Positions 1 to 7,851 of a stretch of 35,074 nt of DNA are shown piece by piece. The stretch's first letter is position 1, and the number at the start of each line of letters is the position of its first letter. Source of the stretch: Desulfocapsa sp. (lineage in GTDB: Bacteria > Desulfobacterota > Desulfobulbia > Desulfobulbales > Desulfocapsaceae); assembly GCA_013792135.1 (NCBI GenBank), contig VMSP01000102.1, positions 1 through 35,074 on the forward strand, written 5' to 3'. The position numbers and the translations under genes were made by a program. The notes beneath the pieces are model-generated. The model was not told the DNA's origin. It made no database searches and saw only the letters and a program-made list of their open reading frames with translations.

Positions 1-1
1 C

Positions 2-127
2 GACGAGTTGGATGTTATTGAATGCTTTGAGGTGCCAGGGCAACGACTTCAGGTTGGCGAAACCACCAAACGTCAGATGGAGCTATACTCCAAATTGGGT
101 GTCAAACCTCCCGCCTCGTTACAATAG
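2..127 (+). pseudogene. C-terminal end of an IS1634-like (IS4 superfamily) transposase
   Basis: The open frame entering from the left edge encodes 41 residues and ends at TAG 125-127. It reads DELDVIECFEVPGQRL, then a GETTKRQ segment, then LYSKLGVKPPASLQ. This pattern (IECFE, PG, VGE.TK.Q..LY..LGV.PP) resembles the extreme C-terminus of IS1634-type DDE transposases as I remember them. Only the tail is in the window, so it may be either the end of an intact element or a fragment. The next transposase piece follows within about 15 bases without an obvious complete IS end, which favours decay or nested insertion. Family assignment is from memory of the motif only. Confidence 0.5.
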
Positions 128-129
128 TT

Positions 130-381
130 CGGGAATTCAGGGTGTTTGCCAGAAGCAAGAATGGCCCAATGGTCCAAATCTTATCTGGTCTGATCACCTA
201 TCTTCTTCTGGCGATTTACTGCCATGAGCAGCACGGTGAGCAGGTATCCATTCTCCGGGTACGACAACTTCGTAACCAGATTCGCAATGAGGCCAGAGAA
301 CAGGCCAGCACAGAAGCAGTGTTACGAAAAATAAGTCAACGGAAGAGAAAACGGATAAAAAAACCACATGCAATTTTCTAA
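130..381 (+). pseudogene. C-terminal remnant of a second IS4-type transposase
   Basis: The frame through 142-381 encodes a segment with ARSKNGPMVQ followed by a hydrophobic helix (LSGLITYLLLAIY) and then a basic tail rich in R and K. IS4-type DDE transposases end in this way: a 'S.N.V..Q' step, a hydrophobic helix with YLLLA, then a charged C-terminus. The catalytic core is missing, because upstream in this frame there are stops at 19 and 28, so this is a remnant. A GTG at 142 could be called as a start but no ribosome binding site is visible. The frame differs from the preceding transposase tail, so the two are separate elements joined near position 130. Confidence 0.5.
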
Positions 382-510
382 CCGGACACTACTGATATTT
401 TATCAATTCCATCAACATTTCTTGCTTTTTCCTTTTTATTTCTATAAAAGTAAGAAATTGAAAATATTTAATGCAATTGCAATATCTTATCATCAAGAGG
501 AGAGAATGTA

Positions 511-1515
511 ATGAACAAGAGAGTACAAGCAGCTTGGATGGCCTTAGGTATCACCGCCATAACGGCTCTGCCTGTTTTTGCCGCGGGCAACAGTAGTGCT
601 TCACCTGAGCCGGTCACAATAACTACAGGACAGGCCAAGGCTGAGATTATGCTTGGTATTGAGTCATGGTCAGGGGACAACACCTATCAGATAGGATATC
701 CTGTCCACTGGTTTGACGGAGTGGTGGAAAATGGCTATTTCCCTTTCAGTCAACTGGAATTCCCCCTCGATATCTACATGATTAGCGCCAAAGGTAATGC
801 AGAATTTCATAATATCTGGATGGTGTCCGCCTCTGTTAAAAAAGATATCTCCTCACCTGACGACCAGATGATTGACCAGGACTGGATTACTACAAGCAAT
901 CCTGGCCAACTCGACGTTTATTCCAACAGTGATATCAGCGAATTTGAAGGCTATGAATTTGATGTCAATGCCAAGTACAAATTTTTCCGTGGGGAAAACT
1001 GGTCATTGAACGCAGGGGTGGGCTACATCTACCAGAACTGGCAATATACCGCGAATCTTGTCCAACAATACTCGCCTTCTGGACAGACAGGGTATGACTA
1101 TGTCGGTGATGGTACCCCCGCTATCAATTACAAACTTGAATACAATATTCCCTATATCCAGATAGGCGGCAAGCTCAACCTGGACAAGCAATTCTCTGTG
1201 GAGGGTAATATCAGCTATTCTCCTCTGGTTGATGCTAAAAATGTTGACCAGCACCTGCTCCGGCAAAAGGTAAACACTGGTGACCTGGATGGTTCTTCAT
1301 GGATGTTCAACCTCAAAGGAAGGTATGACTTCAGCGAACACTGGTTTATGATCGCATCCTACGACTTCAAAGAAATGAAGACCGACGGAACAATGAGCGC
1401 GGAATTTTCCAACACCTACCTCTATATTTACGGAGTGATCCCCAACCATACGGTGTATGAGGAAATAGAGTCAACCCAGCATGCCATGGCCTTGAGCATG
1501 GGATATTCTTTCTAA
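511..1515 (+). CDS. Omptin-family outer-membrane aspartyl protease
   Basis: A 334-residue protein with a Sec signal peptide (about residues 1-25, ending in PVFAA) and a C-terminal aromatic residue in a beta-strand (MGYSF), as in outer-membrane barrels. It matches the omptin family (OmpT, Pla, PgtE) along its length. The segment MIDQDW at 121-125 with a following SNPG matches OmpT MVDQDWMDSSNPG, and the segment VDQH at 245-248 matches the OmpT DNDEH site. The four catalytic residues are therefore D122, D124, D246 and H248, with spacing close to that of OmpT. INYK and MPYI-like strands (INYKLEYNIPYIQI) are also shared. Omptins cleave peptides and proteins at basic residues on the cell surface and need lipopolysaccharide. 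A ribosome binding site (AGAGGAGAG) precedes the ATG. The gene is single, between IS remnants and a terminator. Substrate unknown. Confidence 0.88.
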   Translation: MNKRVQAAWMALGITAITALPVFAAGNSSASPEPVTITTGQAKAEIMLGIESWSGDNTYQIGYPVHWFDGVVENGYFPFSQLEFPLDIYMISAKGNAEFHNIWMVSASVKKDISSPDDQMIDQDWITTSNPGQLDVYSNSDISEFEGYEFDVNAKYKFFRGENWSLNAGVGYIYQNWQYTANLVQQYSPSGQTGYDYVGDGTPAINYKLEYNIPYIQIGGKLNLDKQFSVEGNISYSPLVDAKNVDQHLLRQKVNTGDLDGSSWMFNLKGRYDFSEHWFMIASYDFKEMKTDGTMSAEFSNTYLYIYGVIPNHTVYEEIESTQHAMALSMGYSF

Positions 1516-1533
1516 GAAAAAGACCATAATAAC

Positions 1534-1572
1534 AGAAACAAAGGGAGTCTTTATTATACCCCCTTTGTTTCT
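1534..1572. terminator. Bidirectional hairpin terminator between convergent genes
   Basis: Perfect 12-bp inverted repeat AGAAACAAAGGG (1534-1545) and CCCTTTGTTTCT (1561-1572) around a 15-base loop. It lies directly after the omptin stop and touches the stop codon of the convergent nucleotidyltransferase gene, so it can end transcripts from both sides. T-rich sequence lies within the stem ends, but there is no long T tract outside it. Confidence 0.7.
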
Positions 1573-2456
1573 CACTGAGCCACCAGTTGGTCCACGACCC
1601 GGCGCCCCTCTTCAATGATGACCCCGTCCCAGACCACCGACCGTTGCAGATGCGTATTGTTGCCAATGACAGCATTTCCCACGCAGGCCCAATCCCGCAA
1701 CACAAGATCACTCCCTGTTTTTTCTTTGCCACCAAACAGAAAATGATTCTTTGCCGAAAATCCCAGCTCTGGCCAGAGAGGAACTTTCCTGGTCAACAGG
1801 CCAGCATGGAGCGCCAGATAATCTTCCACTGTTCCCATATCCGTCCAGAAACAATCATCCACACGAGTAACGCTGATCGGTAGCCCCTGCTCAATGAGTT
1901 GGCGATACAAGTCAATAATCGAATATTCTCCTTGCGTTGGAATCCCTGACAGCACTTCAGGTTCCAGAACATGCAGGCCGGTAAAGGCCAGCAGGTCCCC
2001 CTTATTCCGCTCATCAAAACTGCAGACCCGATCATCCTGAACTGCCACCGTATTAAATCGATGGCAATCATGCATGGCCATGGTCACTGGTGCCCCTTTT
2101 TTTATATGGCTTTGATAGAGATGCTGGTAGTCAATGGTATGATAGATATCTCCATTGGTCACCAGAAGAGGTTCCTCCCGGAACTGATCAAGGGCCAGTC
2201 GCAGACCACCGCCCGTTCCGAGCACAGAAGTCTCCTCCTGCACCAGTACGCCGGAGATCCCTTGCAGGGCATGAACGATCTGTTCACGAAGATAATGACA
2301 GTTGACCACAATAAGGTCACAACCGGCCTGTTGCAGACGTTTAATCGTGAGCAGCAACAAGGGGTGATTGAGAATGGGGAAAAGGGGTTTAGGACGAATG
2401 AGGGTGTAGGGCAACAAACGGGTTCCGAAACCGGCTGCCAGGATCATAGCCTGCAT
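1572..2456 (-). CDS. Sugar-1-phosphate nucleotidyltransferase (MurU/RmlA-like)
   Basis: NTP-transferase fold protein. The nucleotide-binding signature AMILAAGFGTRL followed by RPKPLFPI lies at the N-terminus, and GTGGGL and a metal-binding VTNGDI follow. It makes an NDP-sugar from a sugar-1-phosphate and NTP. The short length and the lack of a long left-handed helix resemble N-acetylmuramate-1-phosphate uridylyltransferase (MurU) or mannose-1-phosphate guanylyltransferase; substrate cannot be decided. I start at ATG 2456 because the family begins just before the signature. A TTG at 2501 would add 15 residues and overlap lpxI, with GGAG very close to it. It is last in the lpxA-lpxI order, and its stop codon is inside the terminator hairpin. 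Confidence 0.8.
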   Translation of the reverse strand: MQAMILAAGFGTRLLPYTLIRPKPLFPILNHPLLLLTIKRLQQAGCDLIVVNCHYLREQIVHALQGISGVLVQEETSVLGTGGGLRLALDQFREEPLLVTNGDIYHTIDYQHLYQSHIKKGAPVTMAMHDCHRFNTVAVQDDRVCSFDERNKGDLLAFTGLHVLEPEVLSGIPTQGEYSIIDLYRQLIEQGLPISVTRVDDCFWTDMGTVEDYLALHAGLLTRKVPLWPELGFSAKNHFLFGGKEKTGSDLVLRDWACVGNAVIGNNTHLQRSVVWDGVIIEEGRRVVDQLVAQ

Positions 2457-2497
2457 CAGAAGAAAAAAGCGGGATAAGGAAGAAAAAAACGAACCAT

Positions 2498-3340
2498 TCA
2501 AAACTCCAGGGTACCGTCAGGATTTTCAACAACCCCAACCACCACCAAGCCCGCCTTATCTGCCGCCTTTACCATAACCTCACGATCAAAAAGCAGAGAT
2601 TGACCAGCCTCCACTGCCAACACCGCAGCCTTGACGCTGGCTAGGCTTTCAACTGTTTTCAATCCGGTTGCAGGTAGATCAAAACGGAAATCCTGGGACG
2701 GTTTCCTGACCTTGACCACCACTGCCTTCTCCCTGGCCAGCCCTCCACCACGAAGAATGGTGGCGTCAGTTCCTTCGATGGCCTCTACCGCCAGTACTGA
2801 CAGATTTCTTACCACCACACACTGTCCGATATCTAGCTGACCTATGGCCCGAGCATTGCGCCAACCGAATTCAATATCGAGACGTTGTTCGCGACTTGGC
2901 TTCTTTTTGGTAAGCACTCCTCCGGGAAACAAGAGATGGCGCAAATATAACGTGGATTCCAGTACTTTAATATCCTCCCGTTCAAGTGCACTTGCCACTG
3001 CCCGAAGAATGGCGTCATCCTGCCTGGTATCAATCTTGTTCCAAAGAGTTAACCCCTTCAAGTCTGGGAAGACATCCTTAAACACCTGAGTTTTGGTAAT
3101 GGCGCCCAGAAAGACCGTCTCACCCACACCTTCTTCATGAAAAAACCTGATGATCTTCCCCAACTGCCCAAGCTTCACCCAGCAGACCACATCTGCAGCA
3201 GCAGCCACTTCCGGCAGGGTTTCCCCCTTATGGGCAACCACCGCCGCAATCCGACCAACTTCTTTCGCTGCCTTGATAAAAAGAAGTGGAAACTGACCAC
3301 TTCCGGCAATAACACCTATTTTTTCAGGATGAATATGCAT
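2498..3340 (-). CDS. lpxI: UDP-2,3-diacylglucosamine pyrophosphatase LpxI
   Basis: A 280-residue member of the LpxI (DUF1009) family, which hydrolyses UDP-2,3-diacylglucosamine to lipid X and UMP in the lipid A pathway of bacteria lacking LpxH. Visible family marks are the N-terminal GVIAGSGQFPLL Rossmann-like segment, the central DTRQDDAILRAV segment, and the C-terminal half with FDLPATGLKTVE and the final VVGVVENPDGTLEF. It starts 9 bases after lpxA, which supports the call and suggests co-transcription. The length is typical for the family. It acts in the cytoplasm or at the inner membrane face. Confidence 0.92.
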   Translation of the reverse strand: MHIHPEKIGVIAGSGQFPLLFIKAAKEVGRIAAVVAHKGETLPEVAAAADVVCWVKLGQLGKIIRFFHEEGVGETVFLGAITKTQVFKDVFPDLKGLTLWNKIDTRQDDAILRAVASALEREDIKVLESTLYLRHLLFPGGVLTKKKPSREQRLDIEFGWRNARAIGQLDIGQCVVVRNLSVLAVEAIEGTDATILRGGGLAREKAVVVKVRKPSQDFRFDLPATGLKTVESLASVKAAVLAVEAGQSLLFDREVMVKAADKAGLVVVGVVENPDGTLEF

Positions 3341-3349
3341 GGAGAAAAT

Positions 3350-4144
3350 CTAATCTTCAGTGCGTTTAGCCACACCACGCTTAGAGGTCTCAAGAAAATG
3401 CACCAGAGATTCCACCTCTGCACAATCAGGCAGCTCCTCACGTACCAGCGCCAGGGCATCTGCCTGCAACAGGTCAGGAGAACGGAAAAGAATACGAAAT
3501 GCCTGATCCAGCCTGCTGATAATCTCTTTGCTGAAACCATGCCGCCTGAGGCCAACCTTATTGATTCCAGAAACCCGCATCCGACTTCTAGTGCCGGTGA
3601 CAATCATAAAAGGGGCAACATCAAGACTGATTCCAGACATGCCACCGATATAGGCATATGAACCTATACGACAAAATTGATGAACCGCCACCAGACCACC
3701 GATGGATACATGTTCACTCACCTCAACATGACCAGCCAAGGTGGCCACATTGGCCATAATCACATGACTGGCGACATGACAATCATGGCCGATGTGACAA
3801 TAGGCCATGAACAGGTTATGATCACCAATGATTGTTTTGCCTCCACCCTTTGCGGTTCCGCGATGGATGGAGGTATATTCACGGATATTATTCTGATCAC
3901 CAATGATCAATTGCGTGGGTTCTCCGGCGTAGCCGAGATCCTGGGGCGGCGTACCAATGGAGGTGAACGAGCCGACCACATTTCCCGCACCAATGGTTGT
4001 CAGACCAGCTATAACGGCATGCGGTTCAATCCTGGTTCCAGCACCAATACGCACCCCTTTTTCTATAACGGTATAGGCCCCCACATGAACTGTGGAATCA
4101 AGCTCTGCTTTTTTATCAATAACTGCTGTTGGATGTATCAACAT
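3350..4144 (-). CDS. lpxA: UDP-N-acetylglucosamine O-acyltransferase LpxA
   Basis: A 264-residue left-handed beta-helix acyltransferase and first enzyme of lipid A synthesis, transferring a 3-hydroxyacyl chain from ACP to UDP-GlcNAc. Hexapeptide repeats run from the N-terminus (IHPTAVID, VGAYTVIE, IGAGTRIEPHAVI) to about residue 190. The catalytic histidine is H120 in the CHIGHDC segment, equivalent to E. coli H125, and the substrate-binding GGLVAVHQFCRIG segment follows. The C-terminal helical part has the NKVGLRRHGFS signature. It is the first gene of the lpxA-lpxI-nucleotidyltransferase run; the usual lpxD and fabZ neighbours are not present. Confidence 0.95.
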   Translation of the reverse strand: MLIHPTAVIDKKAELDSTVHVGAYTVIEKGVRIGAGTRIEPHAVIAGLTTIGAGNVVGSFTSIGTPPQDLGYAGEPTQLIIGDQNNIREYTSIHRGTAKGGGKTIIGDHNLFMAYCHIGHDCHVASHVIMANVATLAGHVEVSEHVSIGGLVAVHQFCRIGSYAYIGGMSGISLDVAPFMIVTGTRSRMRVSGINKVGLRRHGFSKEIISRLDQAFRILFRSPDLLQADALALVREELPDCAEVESLVHFLETSKRGVAKRTED

Positions 4145-4222
4145 AAAAACTCTCTATTACATTGTAAAAAAAAAAATTAATAACCGACTGAAATAACATC
4201 ATACAAAACCATTTTCATAACC

Positions 4223-4255
4223 AAAAATCAGAAATGCGGACAATACATTTCTGAT
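4223..4255 (-). terminator. Rho-independent terminator downstream of the MglA operon
   Basis: Read on the minus strand, ATCAGAAATG (4255-4246) and CATTTCTGAT (4236-4227) form a 10-bp stem with a 9-base loop, followed directly by a short T run (TTTTT including the stem base) and GG. It follows the 790-residue protein gene and precedes lpxA on the same strand. Confidence 0.6.
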
Positions 4256-4292
4256 AATAGGCAGAAAGTATTGACATATTACCACTGATAAC

Positions 4293-4334
4293 ACAAGGGC
4301 GGTTACTCCCGTAGAGGGAAATAACCGCCCTTGT
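4293..4334. repeat. Perfect 13-bp inverted repeat, probable first terminator hairpin
   Basis: ACAAGGGCGGTTA (4293-4305) pairs perfectly with TAACCGCCCTTGT (4322-4334) around a 16-base loop. It lies 36 bases past the stop of the 790-residue protein gene. No T tract follows on either strand, so it may act together with the second hairpin at 4223-4255 or protect the 3' end of the transcript. Confidence 0.55.
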
Positions 4335-4369
4335 CAAACCTATCATAAAAAATTCTCTAAAACAATCAG

Positions 4370-6742
4370 TTACTCCTTAGAAAAAAGATCATCCAAATCA
4401 TCGACTATTTCAGAAGAATGGGCCTCTCTCCCTTCCTTTGCAAGCATGGCGGAAATTAAACCCTGCTGCCAGCGCAATACGTTGCAAGTCTCTTCAAAAA
4501 GTACCTGCTCACGTCGCCCATCAAGAGCACTTTGTCTGAGGCATACCAGTTCCAATTTGTCACAGAGTGATTGAAGCAGGGTCAAAGATTCAGCATCTGC
4601 TCCCCCACGATTTGTATCAATATATTGACCTACAGTGAGCAGAAGTTGGAGAAAAGTATTCTTTACATACTGGTTCTTCCACCCCTGCCGCAACCTGCTG
4701 GTCTCAGCAAAAAAAGAAGGAAAAGCAGTTTCATATTCTTTCAAAAGAATTGAGGCAACGCATTTCTGAAGCTCTGCAAGAGATTCTTGTTCCAACCTAT
4801 TCTCAGCCTCAGTTGCAATACTTCCAGTAATATCGGGAAGTTCATCAACCTCTACCTCGTCGCCAACAGGTTCAAAAACAACCTCAAGATCTTCACTCGT
4901 TACATCTGCAGGTATAGCAACACCGACACCTTCAAAAACAAGGTCAGAAGCCGCTGCCTCAATTTCCCTGATTTCTGCCACTGGCTCTAAAACGGGAACT
5001 TCCTGTTCCTCTACATCCGCTGGCGCTATCTCTTCTATCTCACCGGCACAAGGTGCCTCAGGGGAGAGCTCTGCTGAGATTAATTTTCCAGGGACATCAT
5101 CACTGACCTGAACGCTACTCTCCAGAGAAGCCTCCTCAATCTCTGCACCAAAAAAAGAATCAAGTCGATCTTCAAGATCAAACTCATCCTCATCAGAACC
5201 GCTGGTAAGTTCTGCTTCTCGAAAACCATATTCCTCATCAGTGAACATCAAGGCAGGAGCTACTTCCCCTTGATCACGGGGTAAAGCAGCTTCTTCGGAC
5301 TCATCATCCGCCTCTGTTTCCACATCAACACCAGGAATTACAGGTGCGGTCACAAATATTTCTTTAGTTGGTGGCTTTTCTACCAATGTCTCCTCGGTGA
5401 ACAGACCTTGACCACCTGCCTCGGCCAAAGCTGGCGCCAACTCTCCACTCTGGAGAGGTAGAGCCTTTTCATCGGAATCATCATCTGCCTCGGTCTCGAC
5501 ATTCACTCCTTCCAAGGCAATATCCGGCGCTGGACCTAACAACTCAAAGTCTTCTTCCTCACCGAACAGTTCGTCTAGTCTGGATTTCACCTCAGGGACT
5601 TCTGAGGCCGTAGAAGTCGTCTCTCCAACTACTTTCTGATCGACGAACACATCTTCTTCACCCAGAAAGTTTGCCAAACCTTTATCAATTCCACTCTTAA
5701 CGACTTCGGAATCGACACGAAAGCCATGGACATCAACAGGCATGTCAGCGAAGGCCGGTGTAAAGGCTCCTCTATGTTCCTCAGAGTCCTCTTCTTCAGC
5801 CACTTCCTTTTCTGCTGCAAGACGGGTGGATTCATCAGGAACCACCACTTCGGATGCAACTTTTGCAATTTCCGCTTTAAAGGCATTAAATTTCGTGACT
5901 TCAGCCAGAAGGATTTCCTTTTCCTGCTGTCTGGAGAGAACCTCATTATAAATTCTTTCCAATCCATTATAGAATGAATGTAAAAGCTTAAAGGCATTCA
6001 GATGGGCATTACTTTTGGTGGAACGAATATAATTACCAAGAGCGCCAATACCCTGCAGAAAAATCAACTTAGCTCTGCTTTCGCTGAAAATTTGTTCCAG
6101 CTTATTTACTTCATCACTTAGACGAACAAGTTCTTTATCACTAATCTCCCAATCTATACCCAATACAATCGCCTTCAAATTCGTTAAAACATTCTTTTGC
6201 CCTTGTGAAACAGGCAAAGGAACCTCAACCGCGCATGCGACGCTTTGAGATACCGAACCGACAGTTGCAATTTTCTTTTCTTTGGGAACAGATGGAGCTA
6301 TCTGGATCTTAAATTGATCAAATTTCTTTATATCCTGAAGTAATAACTTTTTTTGCTCTTCTTCACTCATAGTAGAAGACACTATTTTCTCAAGATCAGA
6401 ATAAAAAGTGAGCAGTAACTTTATGGCATTGGGATGGGAATTTGCTTTTTCACTAGAGATATATCGACCAATCTTCTCCAAGGCCTGAATATAAATCAGA
6501 TTGATTTTATTCCCCGCCCAGACATCTTTCAGATCCTGCAACTCTTCATTTAACTGTTGGAGAATATCATCGGTAATCTCCCAGTCAATTGACAGAATGA
6601 TCGTCTTGAGCTTGGCAATAGGTGCATCGGCATCACCAAGGGGCTCAAACAAATCTACATACTCCGTTGAGAACGATTCATTGTACTCATCCGCACCAAC
6701 GGTCAGGTCATCGTCATATTGTCGTCCAGTATGCTGTGCCAC
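4370..6742 (-). CDS. Large acidic protein with three helical repeats, MglA-operon partner
   Basis: A 790-residue soluble protein of unknown function; I recognise no named domain. A helical unit of about 108 residues occurs at about 42-149 and 186-293 (both with an IDWEI segment, then FYS/N-L-E near the end), and a third diverged copy lies at 653-767. Between copies 2 and 3 is a long, very acidic, probably disordered linker with a duplicated block (about 412-440 and 472-500, both VETEADD..., ..APAL). A short motif LDxxFGxE-like appears at about 387-393, 526-533 and at the C-terminus (LDDLFSKE). It has no signal peptide or membrane segment. It begins with GTG 12 bases after the MglA-type GTPase gene, so it is probably a partner or effector of that switch. 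That role is inferred from position only. Confidence 0.75.
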   Translation of the reverse strand: MAQHTGRQYDDDLTVGADEYNESFSTEYVDLFEPLGDADAPIAKLKTIILSIDWEITDDILQQLNEELQDLKDVWAGNKINLIYIQALEKIGRYISSEKANSHPNAIKLLLTFYSDLEKIVSSTMSEEEQKKLLLQDIKKFDQFKIQIAPSVPKEKKIATVGSVSQSVACAVEVPLPVSQGQKNVLTNLKAIVLGIDWEISDKELVRLSDEVNKLEQIFSESRAKLIFLQGIGALGNYIRSTKSNAHLNAFKLLHSFYNGLERIYNEVLSRQQEKEILLAEVTKFNAFKAEIAKVASEVVVPDESTRLAAEKEVAEEEDSEEHRGAFTPAFADMPVDVHGFRVDSEVVKSGIDKGLANFLGEEDVFVDQKVVGETTSTASEVPEVKSRLDELFGEEEDFELLGPAPDIALEGVNVETEADDDSDEKALPLQSGELAPALAEAGGQGLFTEETLVEKPPTKEIFVTAPVIPGVDVETEADDESEEAALPRDQGEVAPALMFTDEEYGFREAELTSGSDEDEFDLEDRLDSFFGAEIEEASLESSVQVSDDVPGKLISAELSPEAPCAGEIEEIAPADVEEQEVPVLEPVAEIREIEAAASDLVFEGVGVAIPADVTSEDLEVVFEPVGDEVEVDELPDITGSIATEAENRLEQESLAELQKCVASILLKEYETAFPSFFAETSRLRQGWKNQYVKNTFLQLLLTVGQYIDTNRGGADAESLTLLQSLCDKLELVCLRQSALDGRREQVLFEETCNVLRWQQGLISAMLAKEGREAHSSEIVDDLDDLFSKE

Positions 6743-6754
6743 CGTACATTCTCT

Positions 6755-7360
6755 CTAAAGTAATTTTTTTTGTATCGAGACAACAGTCGATGAAATAATC
6801 TTCTTCAACGTTGCGGCAACATTATATCCAGTAATTGCGCTGGCTTCAAAATAAGGCACCTGCAATCTACTATTGAGATCCTGCTGAAGAACAGAAATTG
6901 GCAACACAGGAATTCCATGATCTTTTAAATCCACTTTATTGTATTGCATGACCAACGGAATTTTAAAAATAGATTCCTTGTATGCTTGCAGATTTTCATG
7001 GAGCTGATTCAGTGAACGGATATTCTTTTCTCGCTGTTTCTCCATGGCGTCTGCGACAAAAACGATTCCGTCCACACCTTTCAGCACCAACTTTCTGGTC
7101 GCATTGTACTTAACCTGACCAGGTACGGTATAAAGCTGTATTTTAATATCATACCCTTTAATCTGTCCCATATGAAAGGGAAGAAAATCAAAGAACAAAG
7201 TCCGATCGCCATGAGTCTTCAAACTCACCATTTCCGATTGGATCTGTTCCCTGAATTTACGATTGATATACTCAAGGTTTGTTGTTTTTCCGCAACGACC
7301 AGGTCCATAATAAACAATTTTGACCTGGACTACCTTATCTTTTAAGTTGATAAAACTCAA
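6755..7360 (-). CDS. mglA: MglA-type small Ras-like GTPase
   Basis: A 201-residue prokaryotic Ras-like GTPase. The P-loop is GPGRCGKT (19-26), a DRTLFFDFLP switch region lies at about 52-61, TVPGQ (78-82) replaces the usual Asp-containing G3 motif as in MglA, and NKVD (141-144) is the guanine-specificity motif. The start is TTG at 7360: the resulting MSFIN beginning matches MglA proteins and a GGGGGTGG tract lies just upstream. MglA with a roadblock GAP (MglB) sets cell polarity and controls motility in Myxococcus; the same pair occurs widely in non-gliding Desulfobacterota. The upstream neighbour is a roadblock protein and the downstream one the acidic repeat protein. The exact cellular output here is unknown. 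Confidence 0.88.
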   Translation of the reverse strand: MSFINLKDKVVQVKIVYYGPGRCGKTTNLEYINRKFREQIQSEMVSLKTHGDRTLFFDFLPFHMGQIKGYDIKIQLYTVPGQVKYNATRKLVLKGVDGIVFVADAMEKQREKNIRSLNQLHENLQAYKESIFKIPLVMQYNKVDLKDHGIPVLPISVLQQDLNSRLQVPYFEASAITGYNVAATLKKIISSTVVSIQKKLL

Positions 7361-7449
7361 CCTGCCACCCCCAAGCTTTTATTTCAGTCAAAACACATGA
7401 CTACTAACCAATCTTAATTCAATAACAAAGGTACGTCTCAAGGGTATCC

Positions 7450-7851
7450 CTATTCCTGCCTGTCCCAAACCTTCTTGATCTGATCTATGGCCTCAACGAC
7501 ATTCAACCTGAGGAATCCCAAAGAGATATCCCTTCCGAACATGGTTATCAATAAAAGCTCATCATCAATTTTACTAAAATGAATATTCGAATCCTGCCCC
7601 TTATGAAAGAGAAGTGAGAATTCAGTTTCACCAACTAATTTTGCCATGGCATCCACGGTCGCAAAATTACCTGCGGCCAGGGCAGCAAAGGAATAAATAT
7701 CATATTTACTCTTCGAATTATCTTTAACCGTGATAATATTTCCCGCCATATCAATGATAATGGCACAATCAACGCCGAGCTTTATCAATTTCTGGGTTAA
7801 AATTTCTTCAATTGCTTCCAGCTGTTCCTGACTTACAATACCATAATTCAT
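7450..7851 (-). CDS. Roadblock/LC7-domain protein (MglB-like)
   Basis: A 133-residue single-domain protein of the roadblock/LC7 fold, which binds and often activates the GTPase activity of MglA-type proteins. Visible marks are a first helix with LEAIEEIL, the strand CAIIIDMAGNIITV at about 29-42, a second helix with FAALAAGNFATVDAMAKLVGE, and a C-terminal strand-helix with SLGFLRLNVVEAI. The start ATG has a strong AAAGAGG site. It is the first gene of the operon with the GTPase and the large acidic protein. I use MglB-like, not mglB, because the family also holds related GAPs with other partners. Confidence 0.85.
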   Translation of the reverse strand: MNYGIVSQEQLEAIEEILTQKLIKLGVDCAIIIDMAGNIITVKDNSKSKYDIYSFAALAAGNFATVDAMAKLVGETEFSLLFHKGQDSNIHFSKIDDELLLITMFGRDISLGFLRLNVVEAIDQIKKVWDRQE

